DNA from: Ceratothoa steindachneri
Taxonomy: Eukaryota; Arthropoda; Malacostraca; Isopoda; Cymothoidae
Reading direction: 5' to 3'
Assembly (NCBI GenBank): GCA_963969495.1
Contig: OZ018331.1
Location: 154,426,684-154,490,683 of the forward strand
Length of the DNA: 64,000 bases
The notes beneath the pieces are model-generated. The model saw nothing but the letters and a program-made list of their open reading frames with translations, had not been told where the DNA came from and searched no databases. Within the stretch, counting starts at the first letter, position 1. The number at the start of each line of letters is the position of its first letter. Below, piece after piece: positions 52,676 to 62,752 of this stretch. A program made the translations under genes and the position numbers.

Positions 52676-53880
52676 TGTAAAGGCTAAAGCGGAACCCGGT
52701 TCACACGGCCCGAAGGAGATACACACATTAAATTTATAGAAGACCAGGGGATCTAAAGACCTAACAGAAGTTCACCACAATTTATCAGGACGGTGCTAAA
52801 TTACAAGGTATCCGCAAGGGGTTAAATAAATACACACAAAAAGTATTTACAGTAATATTTACAACAAAATTAAAATGAAATAAATTAACTATGAAAAATT
52901 ATACGGGGGTCATCAAACAATAAGAAAAGTCCCAAATGCTTAACACCATCGAACGACCACAAGTCTGTTTAACCAAAAAGATATTCGCGCATACAAAAAT
53001 GGGTTCGAGATATCATCCGCTACTCTAGTGACAGGTTTTCCCCGAATAACCTCCCTGTCTTACGTCCCTTACTCGAAGCCCCAAAGTTACATGAATAAAA
53101 CTATAAAGCTCAATTAATTTAAAGGGGACATAAGAAGAAAAAAAAATACTCCAAAATACCTGATACTAGAGCAGTGAAGCAATAACCCAGTCGGAAACCC
53201 AGGTGAAAGAGGCTCGGCGATGATGAGGGAATTTGACCCAAGTCCACAGGGGTAAATGCGATGACAGTCTTCGGAGAGGAGCAACCCACAGAAAACGATA
53301 TCATGGCGAAAGGCGTCGAGACCACGGGGACGATGATTCGAAGGCCCAACGATCCGAGAGAAGGAATGCCAGATGACAGAATTCCCGAAAGAGGAGATGG
53401 CGAGGTGACTCGGGTAGAGCTTTCACGTGCCCAGTGTGAACGGCTTCCCAGAGGAGAACACTTGCAAACTTAACTGGAACAGCACAATCGATGCAGCCGA
53501 CAGAGGGGCAGCAACAACGCTCTCAGGAATCAATGGCAGAAAATCCTATCTGCACGAAGGAATCCAGGATGGGTCTCCAAAATTCAATAACGTCAAGGTA
53601 AGTGACGGACAACGATTCAGCGGAGCAATCGGACGGAATCGTCGCAACAGAATAACTGAAAAGGCCCCAGGGCTCCATTTATATCCTTCAGTCCGTAGGG
53701 GCGAAAAGGGAAGTGGGACACAAAGGGAAGGGGTGAGTCACTTTCCCCTGGCAAATTAGGCTGGTAAGTTAAAGAAGTTTAGGCCGAAAATGGTAGCCTC
53801 GAAGTGGGTAGACGTGCGATAAACACCGTAAGCTATGATGATAAAGGAATGCATGAGAATCCGAGGGCCTACCTTTTACA
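52676..53880 (-). repeat. LTR of gypsy element A (5' LTR in element orientation)
   Basis: Partner of 47,285-48,511; starts TGTAAAGGCT, ends CCTTTTACA on +. TATAAAT on the minus strand at 53,683-53,677. The internal region begins on the minus strand with CACTTGGCGTCATTGAAAGG, where a primer-binding site is expected; I cannot assign a tRNA. Confidence 0.92.
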
Positions 53881-53885
53881 TGGGT
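53881..53885. repeat. 5-bp target-site duplication, right (TGGGT)
   Basis: Matches 47,280-47,284 exactly; adjacent to the CA end of the right LTR. Confidence 0.85.
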
Positions 53886-55020
53886 GGATGCCTATAAGGA
53901 CTTTTGGTGATTATCGAGATATCATCCGCGAATTGTATGTATGTAGTACTTCCAAAAATCGGCCCTGGTAAATCTTTTCTATATATGTTATATAGTAAGG
54001 GACTAAAGCATCCCCTTGAGGGACTCCCTGATATATCTCGAAATCGGGTTCCCGGTGGTCTTGTATTTCGATAGGTGCTTTGCGATCCGTTCCATAATCG
54101 CACAAAATTTAGTTATAATTATGGGAAGTCCTAGCCTTTTAATTTTATATTAAGTCCAATCCGCCATACCTTGTTAAATGATTTATGTGCGTCTCTTAGG
54201 ACAAGGTCTATGTATTTTTTTTCTTATTTAGCCTTTTCGATAGCATCGACAAGTATTGCTAATGCTGTTTTGGTTTCTCTTCTTTTTCTAAATCCGTGTT
54301 GGTGTTGTAGAATTAAATTGTTAGCCTCGAGATGCTGGTTGAGTCTCTTTCCAATCATTTTCGCTAAGAGTTTAGTTATGGATTCGAATAAAGTTATAGA
54401 TCGAAAGTTTCCGGGTTGATTCGGGGGTTTGCTTTGTTTGGGTAGGAATATTATTTTTCGTCTTTTTAGGCATCAGGGAAGTATCCTACGCTGATTGACG
54501 CGTTGAAAATGTCTTTCATTTTTTCTATAAAGATATTCGGTGTTCTTATTAGATTTTCACGTGAAATCGCGGAATCACCTGGGGCTTTTTGTTTAGTAGC
54601 TATTATAGTAGCTTAAAGGTCTTCTAGGGTTATTGGTTCCACTCCTTGCTCTTCTAATATTGTAGGAGAGGCAGTGTGGTTGGGCGTTATTTCTTCTCTG
54701 TTACTTTCTAAGTCTTCCACTATAGTGTTGCCATGTTCGTGGTCGAAATCCATATTTTTTTCAAGGGATATGTTAAAATCTTATTCCAATGTTCTCTGAA
54801 TGCCATCTCCATTTCTTGCGGTTCTTGTATGTCTTTTCTGTTGTGATTAATGGATATCTTTGTTTTCTGTTTTCTATTTTCTCTTAACATATTGATTTTT
54901 TGCCCAAATTAGTTGGGCTTAATTCCTCGTCTATCGTCTCCACTAGCTGGTTCCATCTGGCGCCCCTCTCTGCCAAAATTGCCAATGTTAGTTCGTTTTA
55001 ATGTTAAGGAGACGTTCCCT
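53886..55020 (-). pseudogene. LINE copy B: reverse transcriptase, right of the gypsy insertion
   Basis: Read on the minus strand: LQHQHGFRKRRETKTALAI (54,230-54,310), then motif A IDLVLRDAHKSFNKVW (catalytic Asp kept, AFD altered to SFN), YQGVPQGDAL with SPLLYNIYRKDLPGP in a neighbouring frame, and motif C TYIQFADDISIITKSPY at 53,886-53,940. It runs straight into the TGGGT duplication at 53,881, and the RT resumes at 47,284 beyond the gypsy element. Frameshifts and stops are frequent. Confidence 0.78.
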
Positions 55021-55241
55021 ATCGCCTCTAAGTGTACCAATTTGTTCTATTCTATCTATTCTATTCTAGTTGTTTTCTAGTTCTGTCATTAATGGAGTAC
55101 GGGCATGGTGTGGTAAGGTTCTAAATGTTGTTCTCTGGATATATAATGCATCTGCTTCGATTAGTGCCTTCATTAATTTATGCATAGTCTCATCTATTTC
55201 CTCCAGAGTAGCTTCGCCTAAATCTGGTTGTTGAAATTTTG

Positions 55242-55835
55242 CTAGATCTTCGGCGCATCCGCGCCAGTTTGCATTTTGGTAGTTGGATCGGCTGAAATTT
55301 TTACGACCACCATTTCTTGGTCGCTAGTAGATGGTGGGCCTCTTTCGATTAGATAGTTATAGCGAAACCTAAGGGACGAGAGTACAATGGCCGGTTTTGT
55401 TGCTCTTGTTCTTCCAATATATGTCGGAAAGTTCGGACCTATTCTTTCAATTATTCCTCTTTTCTCTAATAAATCCAAATTTTTGCATGCATTATTGAAG
55501 CTTCTGGTGTACCCTGAGGTTCTCGTGTGTGTATTCAGATCTCCCATGAAGAGGACTTGGTCGTTTTGCCCAAATTTCTCCATAAAGTTGTGCAAGGGTA
55601 AATATCTTCTTCTTGGGGGTTTGTATCCCGCCATAATGTGTATGTTGCCTGTTTCCGTTAGGAGTTTAATAGATAGGGATGCTTCATTGAGTTCTTTTAA
55701 CCTAGTAAATTCTAATCCCTTCTTTACAGCCATAGCTACCCCGTCATGGTTTACATCTGTGGTGGTTTTATATAATATTGTATAGTTGTATCTTTTGATG
55801 GGGGTGGTTTCGGGGTTGATATTTATTTCGTTCAA
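55242..55835 (-). pseudogene. LINE copy B: APE endonuclease
   Basis: An open frame of 197 codons: TPIKRYNYTILYKTTTD, DGVAMAVKKGLEFTRL, IHIMAGYKPPRRRYLPLHNF, VLFMGDLNTHTRTSGYTRSF and RIGPNFPTYIGRTRATKP. The final motif is STSDQE, where SDH is expected: the catalytic His is Gln (CAA). In the LINE family this enzyme nicks the target DNA to prime reverse transcription. The N-terminal part, with the Asn and Glu motifs, lies in other frames near 55,840-55,900 (DPDIIILNEININ). Similar endonuclease sequence lies at 63,677-64,000. Confidence 0.82.
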
Positions 55836-56266
55836 TATAATAATGTCTGGGTCTATCTTTAGATACGAATTATAAAGTGAATGGCTTTTTACACCTCATC
55901 CCGCCACGTTATGACATATTAGTTCTTAGTTTTCGTTTGATTTCATGATATTCTATTGTTCCATTGAATGTCTTCTGTCCGTCTTCTTAAACTCTCTTTC
56001 GCAGGGTCATTTTGTTCTTCCACAGCGCTCTTTTTTTAATTCCTCCATTTTGATTTTGTAACACATTTCTTTGGTAATCTTGATTCCTCCGCTTATGATG
56101 AATCTATGTATTTCGTTGGCCGAGTGAGGGCCTTCAAATTCATATTTATACATTCCTTTTTTTATTTCCAGTATGATTTCTTTTTATTTTCTATAGGGAT
56201 GGGTCTATCTTCTGGAGAGTAGAATCTTATGTTCAATTCTTTTTCCATCTTGTTGTTTTTTTGTGG

Positions 56267-57470
56267 CTAGCATTGTAAAATCTTGTTTCCTGTTTCTTCC
56301 TCTTCCGCCATTTCTCCTTTTTGTTGGATTTCTGAGCAGCTAGCAATATTCGTTAGTTGTTCCACATCCATTCTTTCTTCTGGTGTTTGATTTGTCATCT
56401 GTCTGATCCTTGGGTCCCTCTGTAATCCCTGGTTTATACTTTTGATCTGGTTAGGATATTCGATTTCGTCAGTTCTCGTTTGAGTTCCTGATTTCGGTGG
56501 TTTATATTGTATGTTTAGGACGTCAGCTGAAGGTGGGTTCTCTGGAAACCACATCGGCTCCAGGCCATTATTGTTGAACATTTTGTTAAGTTCAATTGAG
56601 TATCTGCCTAGTTTTGCAATATTCATTACATGAGCGTGTAGAATACACGCTAGTATATTTAATGATTTTTCTTATTTTAGCTCTATGATGTTTTTAGTTG
56701 GTTGAAGTTACTCAGCTGTTGACTTGGCTACCTTTGCATATGTTTGCTTCCTCCTCTCCTCTTCCGCTTTCGTCTTCTCATTTCATTTTCTTCCAATGAT
56801 TTCTTTCTTTAGTGGGCAAGCGATCGCCACCGTGCGATGGTTCCCTCCACAGTTAACATATTTTTTCTCGGAGCTCTTGCAATAGCTCCAGATATATGTG
56901 TTAGAGCTGCATTCAGAGCATTTCTTTTCCTCTTTTTTTGACAATCCTTTGTTATGTGTTGGTCTAGTGCAAAGCAGCTAAAGCACGTCAAGACATTGAT
57001 GAATCCATCGCTCCTTATCTGCTCCGGTGTTATCTTTAAATTAAACGCTAGTAGCCCGTTCTCCTGAGATTTACGAGCCATACCTGTCTCTCTGAATTCT
57101 ACCTTAAAGACATGGGTATATTCATTATTTGTAAGTCTGTTTTTGAAATTCACCACTGGCTTTTATTCGTGCCCATTTTGGGGGTTGTTCAATTTCCTCT
57201 TGAATTTCTAAGGCCATATGCTCCCCTATCCAGGAGTCTATTTGCCTGCAATAAAGAGCTGATTAAGATTCTATTTGAGGAGGGAATTTGGCTTCTAGCC
57301 CTATGTTCTTCAATAGTGTTGTTGCTCTTTCGTTGAAGAGTTTGTCGACGTCCTTTTCTGTTTGACAAATCGCAACGTAGTTCGAGGTATGGTCAAGTAA
57401 TCTAATTATAACTATTCCCAGTTCCCCCAAAATTACTTTAATACCGATGTTCTCTCTAGTTGTGCGCATC
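56267..57470 (-). pseudogene. LINE copy B ORF1 remnant (CCHC type)
   Basis: Three open pieces align in order with ORF1 of copy A. First, ELGIVIIRLLDHTSNYVAIC and QTEKDVDKLFNERATTLLK (57,263-57,469). Second, NEYTHVFKVEFRETGMARKS and VLTCFSCFALDQHITKDC (56,809-57,156), with one clear knuckle and broken further ones. Third, MNIAKLGRYSIELNKMFNNN and GLEPMWFPENPP (56,267-56,626). Several frameshifts and stops lie between them. Role as for copy A ORF1; this copy is dead. Confidence 0.75.
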
Positions 57471-57475
57471 TTTAA

Positions 57476-58149
57476 GGGTGCGCAAAGGGACCCTTTTCGT
57501 TGATTACACTTAGTTCTGCTCTTTCTTTCTTTTTTTTCATTGAGAGCTCTTAGGCTGATAAATGAGAGAAGAGAAAAAAGGGGGAGGAATAGATAAATAT
57601 AAAGTGCGGCTCTGACCCAGTTATTGCTCTGGCTTATTCCACTGACGTGTCGGTGAATACTTTCCTTCCTGCCTGTCGCCTAACCCTATCAGAGTTTGCT
57701 CCACTTAAAAGGATCCGCCCCTCACACAGGTACTAACCCGTCCTAGGCTAAGTTTCGGCCTGCGCCGAATAAGTCGCCCGGTTCAGATATGACTCCCGTC
57801 CTGTATGAGTATAAATGGAGGTTCAGCTTCCCTAACCGACACGCCCTAAAGAGGTAGATAGAGAAGCAGAGATATTCGTCTGTAGTCAAGTCTAGGTCCA
57901 GTTAAGTCCTGTAGTCTTTTCTCAATTGAATGATCTTGGTCTTCTTCGTGAACAATATGTTAAGGCTTTAAATCTATCGTGACGCTTATTGGACAATTAT
58001 TGCAGTGCTTATGTCAAAAAACTGATTGGTCAATTTGTAAACGCTAAGGCCTGTTATTAAAAAAAATGAACATAAGTATGACAATTAAATGTATATCAAT
58101 CCTGATTGGTTGAATTTGTTAAATTATGAGTAGATAGAATGACTATTTA
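57476..58149. other. non-coding: probable 5' leader of LINE copy B and spacer
   Basis: Contains purine-rich runs at 57,570-57,590 and C-rich blocks to about 57,900, plausibly the LINE leader, then AT-rich sequence. No gene seen. Confidence 0.45.
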
Positions 58150-58726
58150 TATAGGTGTATGTATGTGGAGAAGACGTAGCGTTTGATAGGGTATGGCAAC
58201 GGGGAATGCAGTAGAAGATCTTACGACTGGGTCTAAGTGAAAATTAGAAAGAACTCTCTGCGACTATGTCATGGAGAGAGCGGCGTATATCAGTTTAGGG
58301 TGCACAGACGGCCTAAAGTTTCCGCTCACCGCGGTCCTCCAACAGGAATGGGGTGCCTGTCCCCCACTCTTTACTTAATTTACATCGCTGATGTTCCAGC
58401 CCCTGTGAGCCCCACTTGCCTCAACATTCAATTCGCCGATGATTTCACCCACATAATCACTTGTCCATGGAGGAATCCACCTTGGCAAGCTCGTAGGAGA
58501 GCAGCAGAAATTGAGATCCTTAGATCCTTGACACCTACGAGGCCCGGTGGAAAATCCGCGCGAACCAAGAAAGGTTCAAAGGAGTCGCGATAGGCAGGAG
58601 ACTACTGTACGATGTCAAAATGAGGGATAGACGTTATCCCTACACCACGGAGTGCAATGGACTCGGATTTAAGATTACTTCAATTGGATACACAAAGCAC
58701 GTCGCAGAAAGAAACACTAAGGCGAA
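58150..58726 (+). pseudogene. LINE fragment C: reverse transcriptase, same clade as A and B
   Basis: On +, from motif A (EDVAFDRVWQRGMQ, near 58,168-58,210) through KILRLGLSEN, GACPPLFT-like and GMGCLSPTLYLIYIADVPAP, to motif C CLNIQFADDFTHIITCPW (58,426-58,480), EIEILRSLTPT and GLGFKITSIGYTKHVAERN. It ends at the TGTAAGG start of the LTR at 58,727. Several stops. Orientation is opposite to copies A and B. Confidence 0.75.
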
Positions 58727-59525
58727 TGTAAGGTGGGGCAAATAGGGGGAGGTCTCGGTGACCTTGATTACTCACCTGGAGTAGCCACATAACCCACAGC
58801 GGGTGGGGCTACTCTTCTCAAACTCGCGTTTACGTAATGCGGGCCTCCTGTCCTCAAGGGCTCACCGAACGAACTTTGAAGGGGGGGAAATGATTTCCCC
58901 ACACTCGGCTTGAGCGAGCTAATGGGCCTCTTGTCGTAAGAGGTCACCAGAAGAACTTCGGAGGACGGCTTCTCCAATCCTCGATCCGAAGGCGGGTAAG
59001 AAAGGCTGTCGGTGTCGCACGCGACTCTTCTCCCGACCTCGAAGATACGGGGGTGATGTCCAGCTCTTCCGTGGCTTGCCACCGTCACTCACACTTCTTG
59101 GGAGTGAGCTCGTTCATTTGCACTCCTTTCGGGGAAGTCTCTTCTAACCAAACCTGTCCGTCAGCCTGGAGCGGGTGCATATATACCCGGAGCTATTCAA
59201 AACAGAGAGAGAGATTGAGTCCATCTTAACCTTCGTAATCGGACACAATGAACCGAGCGCCTCCTTACGAGGAAGTGTTAAAACGGTTGGGATCAGCAGG
59301 TAGACGGGCGACAGCGGTGGGGGCATAAACGCGGTTCACACTGAGTCTACAAAGCAGTCTCCCGACCCGAGGGGGGTGGAAGGTTGAGACGACTGGGAGA
59401 AAGCTTTGGTGTGAATTTCACGGGAATCTGGTGGCAAGTCAAACGAGGGAGAGGTCGGAAGGGGGAAGGGGAGTAACGTCTTAGGAGGTGGGGGAATAAT
59501 ATTATCCAAAGGGGATTCCTCCACA
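58727..59525 (-). repeat. LTR of gypsy element B (799 bp; 3' LTR in element orientation)
   Basis: Starts TGTAAGGTGG and ends TTCCTCCACA on +. Matches 62,753-63,676, but lacks the internal 128-bp duplication. TATA-like TATATATG on the minus strand near 59,186-59,179. Confidence 0.92.
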
Positions 59526-59750
59526 CTCCTCCCTATCCAAAGACATTTTTACAGCGAAGGACATGTGGGAGCGAAAAAAATGTCTACAATAAAGTTTCAA
59601 ATTTGATGTTTACCAACGGAAAAACAAATATAACACTACACTGGGCTTACATATGTGTACCCCAGATAACCTAATCTATATAAACGCACATACAACATCA
59701 ACAAGGCAAAAAAAATGTATTTACAAAAATGAATCAAACGCGAAATTTTA
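59526..59750. other. gypsy B 3' internal non-coding stretch
   Basis: Between the RNase H stop and the 3' LTR in element orientation. It includes the purine-rich tract next to the LTR (59,526-59,538 on the minus strand). No frame of interest. Confidence 0.5.
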
Positions 59751-60271
59751 TTGTACACTCAGGGTGTTGGAGGGGGGTCTTCTATAGGATCCCTACCCAA
59801 GTTATCAGCTTGGCAGTTGTCGGTGCCTTTAACATACATCCTAAATTTACGTATATACCACCTTATGGCTAATTCTTCAAGCCCTTTGATGGCATACGCC
59901 TTTTTGCTATGGGACAGCTTTCTGCTAGCATATCCTACAGGGTATCCCACTCCATCGTCATCACATTGGACGAGAGCACAACCTAAGACATCTTGGGAGG
60001 CCTCGGTACGAACACCGAATGTTTTTTAGGGATTCGGTAATCTCGAGATAGGGGCAGAGATCAACTTGTCCCTTAGATGGTGGCAGCAATCTTCCGCGGA
60101 AGGGGTCCAATTGACTTGGACGGGAGCCGTTCTTTTAAGCATGTCGTTAAAGGGCGCAGCTATTGCAGCGCAATTTGGCCCAAAGCGACGATTTAATGAC
60201 ACGTGAAAGCCTTCTAATAAGGCAAGGAATTGAACCCTTTCAATATGGGCGAAATCGGGGTTTACGTTCAC
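59751..60271 (-). pseudogene. gypsy B: RT C-terminus and RNase H pieces
   Basis: 60,026-60,271 encodes SLNRRFGPNCAAIAAPFNDM, LKRTAPVQVNWTPSAEDCCH and LRDKLISAPISRLPNP, the stretch linking RT to RNase H in gypsy elements. After a frame change come ALVQCDDDGVGYPVGYASRK, LSHSKKAYAIKGLEELAIRW and YIRKFRMYVKG (59,820-59,990). An abrupt join then leads to DNCQADNLGRDPIEDPPPTP, the last residues of RNase H with its end. The RT catalytic blocks (LP.GL, YVDD-like) are absent, and part of RNase H is lost at the KG/TDNCQ join. Confidence 0.82.
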
Positions 60272-60343
60272 GTCGGAGTGAGGCTCCGCTTGGGGGACGG
60301 AAGAGACGGCGGGGGATAATTATCGTCTGCTTCTAAGCACACC

Positions 60344-60769
60344 TTATGGGCTGGATACGGTTCCAACGGGATAGATATTTCCTTTGCTAGACGGGGGACG
60401 AATCGTGCCTATTAGGCCGATTGAGACCCGGGCGAAGGCCTCGGGCGCTCTCGGGATCTTTTGAAGGGGGGCGGGGGTTATACGCCCTTTGGAGGTGACC
60501 TTATGGCAAAGGTCAAAGGGCTTGATGAAGTCGATAATTCCTTTGGCCGCTCCTGGCCGAAAGAAATATTTAAAAACTCGCGGTGCCGTCTTGTTATGGC
60601 CGAAGTTTCCGGCCATTAGGCCATCTTGAGCCATCTTTAGAACGGATTCGATATTCGTTCTCGTTCTCAGCACACACAACGCATTGGTCGGGGGGTTCTC
60701 CGGCTCAACAGAAGAATGGTATACTAACGCGTCCATCACGGTGTATTCGATCTTTCGATCGCCTCGCAC
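60344..60769 (-). pseudogene. gypsy B integrase fragment
   Basis: DALVYHSSVEPENPPTNALC, then MAQDGLMAGNFGHNKTAPRV, FKYFFRPGAAKGIIDFIKPF and DLCHKVTSKGRITPAPLQKI form the zinc-binding N-terminal region. The core begins with FARVSIGLIGTIRPPSSKGN, where the first catalytic Asp of SIDLIG-type motifs is Gly. After about 60,344 the integrase stops and RT-end sequence begins at 60,271, so the remaining core and C-terminal domain are deleted. The fragment lies between protease and RT remnants, as in element A. Confidence 0.82.
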
Positions 60770-60974
60770 CGTTTCAGTCTCCTTCTCCCTCTCTTTTTCC
60801 CATAGGGGTTGTAATGGGGGACAATTCTTCGGCGCCTCATCACCTTGAACCTTGGTAGGGAGGCCAATGTCTGGGGACGATAGGGGTACCGGAAGCGATT
60901 CTTCCTTCTCAGGCTGGGCCTTGGTAACGATCGGCTGAGGAATTGGTTATTGGGAGAGCTGCGCGCTCTGTTCA

Positions 60975-61283
60975 ATGAGGACGGAGCAAAATTTCATCGG
61001 GGCCGCGACTACGTCGGCCTATCCGGTGAAGTACTGTCACTCAATATGGCACCGTTCCACTGGGAACCTGGTAGCACGACCTAAAAAGTCGTGCACCAAC
61101 GCGAACCTGTTATGCCGGGGACTTACAGGGGGTAGTAATTTGTTAGAAACTACTATACAGGTGAAACCTGTATCTCTAACCAAGGTTGACACTCAGCAAC
61201 CATTTACTACTCTGTTTTCAAACTGGAGCTCACCGGGGGAACTCTTGTTAAACAGGAAATTTACCTGTTCATCCGGGGGATAA
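60975..61283 (-). pseudogene. gypsy B aspartic protease remnant
   Basis: In one minus frame: VSTLVRDTGFTCIVVSNKLL, PPVSPRHNRFALVHDFLGRA and TRFPVERCHIE, then a stop and FTG, ADVVAAPMKFCSVLIEQ. The DTG active-site triad is visible, and the layout matches the protease of element A (RDTGCSCVVVSEDVL). It lies between the zinc knuckle and the integrase. Confidence 0.75.
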
Positions 61284-61379
61284 AGAGCAGGGGCCGCTGG
61301 CGATGCGGCTGGCGGATTAGGCGAGAGGGCAGCAAAGATTTGATGGACCTGATGACTCGACGAGGTCCTTAGTTGAGAA

Positions 61380-62216
61380 TTTGGGGGCAATTATAACTTA
61401 AGTGCCCAGTGGTGCCACACGTAAAACATACGATTGGTCTACGGGGGTAGTTGTTAGGCGTGGATGGAATTAACGGGTCTTCACGTCCTTTTTCTCTCGC
61501 GGCGAGTAAGGCCTGTACTTGCTCGACGCCTGGACTTTTATGAAGCCGTTTTTGCCCTTGCAGGGGCTTTGGTTAAACCCGACCTTGTGTTTCGGGGAAG
61601 GGGGATGATTCTTCTTGACCTCCTTGGGGTAGAGATCGTGATTGGAAGCGTGAAGGTCGGCTTCTTCCACACTCTCCTTGAAAGTGGACCCTCTTCTGTC
61701 CGCTATGAAGGCCCTTAGTTTGCGAGGGATGGTCGACATTAGTTGATTCCTTAGGATAAAGTCAACTAGCTACTGATGATCATTTGATACTTGGGCGGAA
61801 TCCAGCCAGAATTGGAAATTACGCCGAAGCGTGAATCCAAATTGTCTGTAGGTTTGGCCTGGTTGTCTTCGCGCTGAGCGGAACCTAACCCTATAAAATT
61901 CCGGATTCATGTTAATGGCAGAAAGAAGTTCTGCCTTTATGGTCGAATAATCAAGGGTAGCCTTGGAAGGAAGCGAGACAAATATGTCGCGAATACGGGA
62001 ATTTAACAATGGAAGTAACCTGGCGACGCTATCTGCTTCTAAGTCCCAAGTCTTGACTTCGAAGATCTTCTCAAAGTGCGTCAAGTAAGAGCAAAAATCT
62101 TCTCCATCTTTGTAAGCGGGGAGTTTTAATGAGGGCGCTTGACCCTGTTCATTTCCGGATCCTACGGAGCTTATCTCGACTTGGTCACGGCTTATCTCTC
62201 TCTTATAACATAACAT
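61380..62216 (-). pseudogene. gypsy B gag with zinc knuckle
   Basis: The open frame 61,770-62,216 has APSLKLPAYKDGEDFCSYLT, HFEKIFEVKTWDLEADSVAR, LLPLLNSRIRDIFVSLPSKA and EFYRVRFRSARRQPGQTYRQ, a typical gypsy capsid-like region. It changes frame to STIPRKLRAFIADRRGSTFK (61,470-61,739), Lys-rich, then the zinc knuckle CFTCGTTGHLSYNC near 61,400-61,440. The N-terminus may lie further right; the TAACA repeat at 62,205-62,226 precedes it. Two or more frame breaks. Confidence 0.8.
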
Positions 62217-62752
62217 AACATAACATAATTACACGGATGACAAAAGCCACAAGGGCCTATCTCTCTCCGCACGTTTGCTACGTTCCTCTTCCTAGACGTA
62301 AGCGATCAAATCTTTCTCAGATAAGCCTAAGATCTGCCCTTGTTTATGAAAAAGATCGAATGAAGACATCTCGGATAGGCTACTTTCGGCTTTGCAGAAC
62401 GAAAAAGCTTACAGAGCTATTGAAGCGTTATCCAAACAAATATAATTTCTACTAATAAAAATTATTAAAATTACTAGCAAAGATCTGGCAAACTCAACCC
62501 CCCCCCCCTAAAAAAAAAAAATAATATATAACTAACTAGCGAATCTGTCTCACGACACGAAAAAAAAGACGATCAGTATTACTGCTTAACAAATATCCTC
62601 TTTTAAGGAACTAGAAAAACTGTGGACACACCACACAAGAATGGGCTTATAAATTTGTTAAGCTCCGAATACTAATTAGATAACCTTGGTTAGGGACTGG
62701 TTATAATGAGAGATTGAGGGTAATCAATGCTTTACTACCTTTGAAACTCGAG
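62217..62752. other. gypsy B 5' internal leader
   Basis: From the gag start to the 5' LTR, mostly AT-rich. It includes TAACA repeats (62,205-62,226), a C run followed by an A run at 62,500-62,521, and no recognised coding region. A primer-binding site should lie just inside the LTR (CTCGAGTTTCAAAGGTAG on the minus strand), but I cannot assign a tRNA. Confidence 0.45.

Larger units (their letters stand above)
47285..53880 (-). mobile_element. gypsy-type LTR retrotransposon A (non-autonomous, INT upstream of RT)
   Basis: A 6.6-kb element with LTRs at 47,285-48,511 and 52,676-53,880, transcribed on the minus strand, flanked by TGGGT duplications and inserted in the RT gene of LINE copy B. Order from right to left: 5' LTR, gag with zinc knuckle, aspartic protease, integrase, then the beginning of RT joined to the end of RNase H, a short G-rich tract, 3' LTR. 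The integrase lies before RT, as in Gmr1-like elements and unlike most gypsy families. The RT core is deleted and the other genes carry stops, so it could move only in trans. Confidence 0.9.

Noticed and set aside
58149..58190. A stray copy of the 27.7-kb minisatellite unit (GTGTATGTATGTGGAG then GTAGCGTTTGATAGGG)
   Set aside because: The same bases encode RT motif A (EDVAFDRVW) in frame with the following LINE RT, so the resemblance is likely chance.
58768..59524. Open frames in the gypsy B LTRs (also 62,888-63,684)
   Set aside because: LTR sequence; the same peptides appear in both LTR copies because the DNA is repeated.
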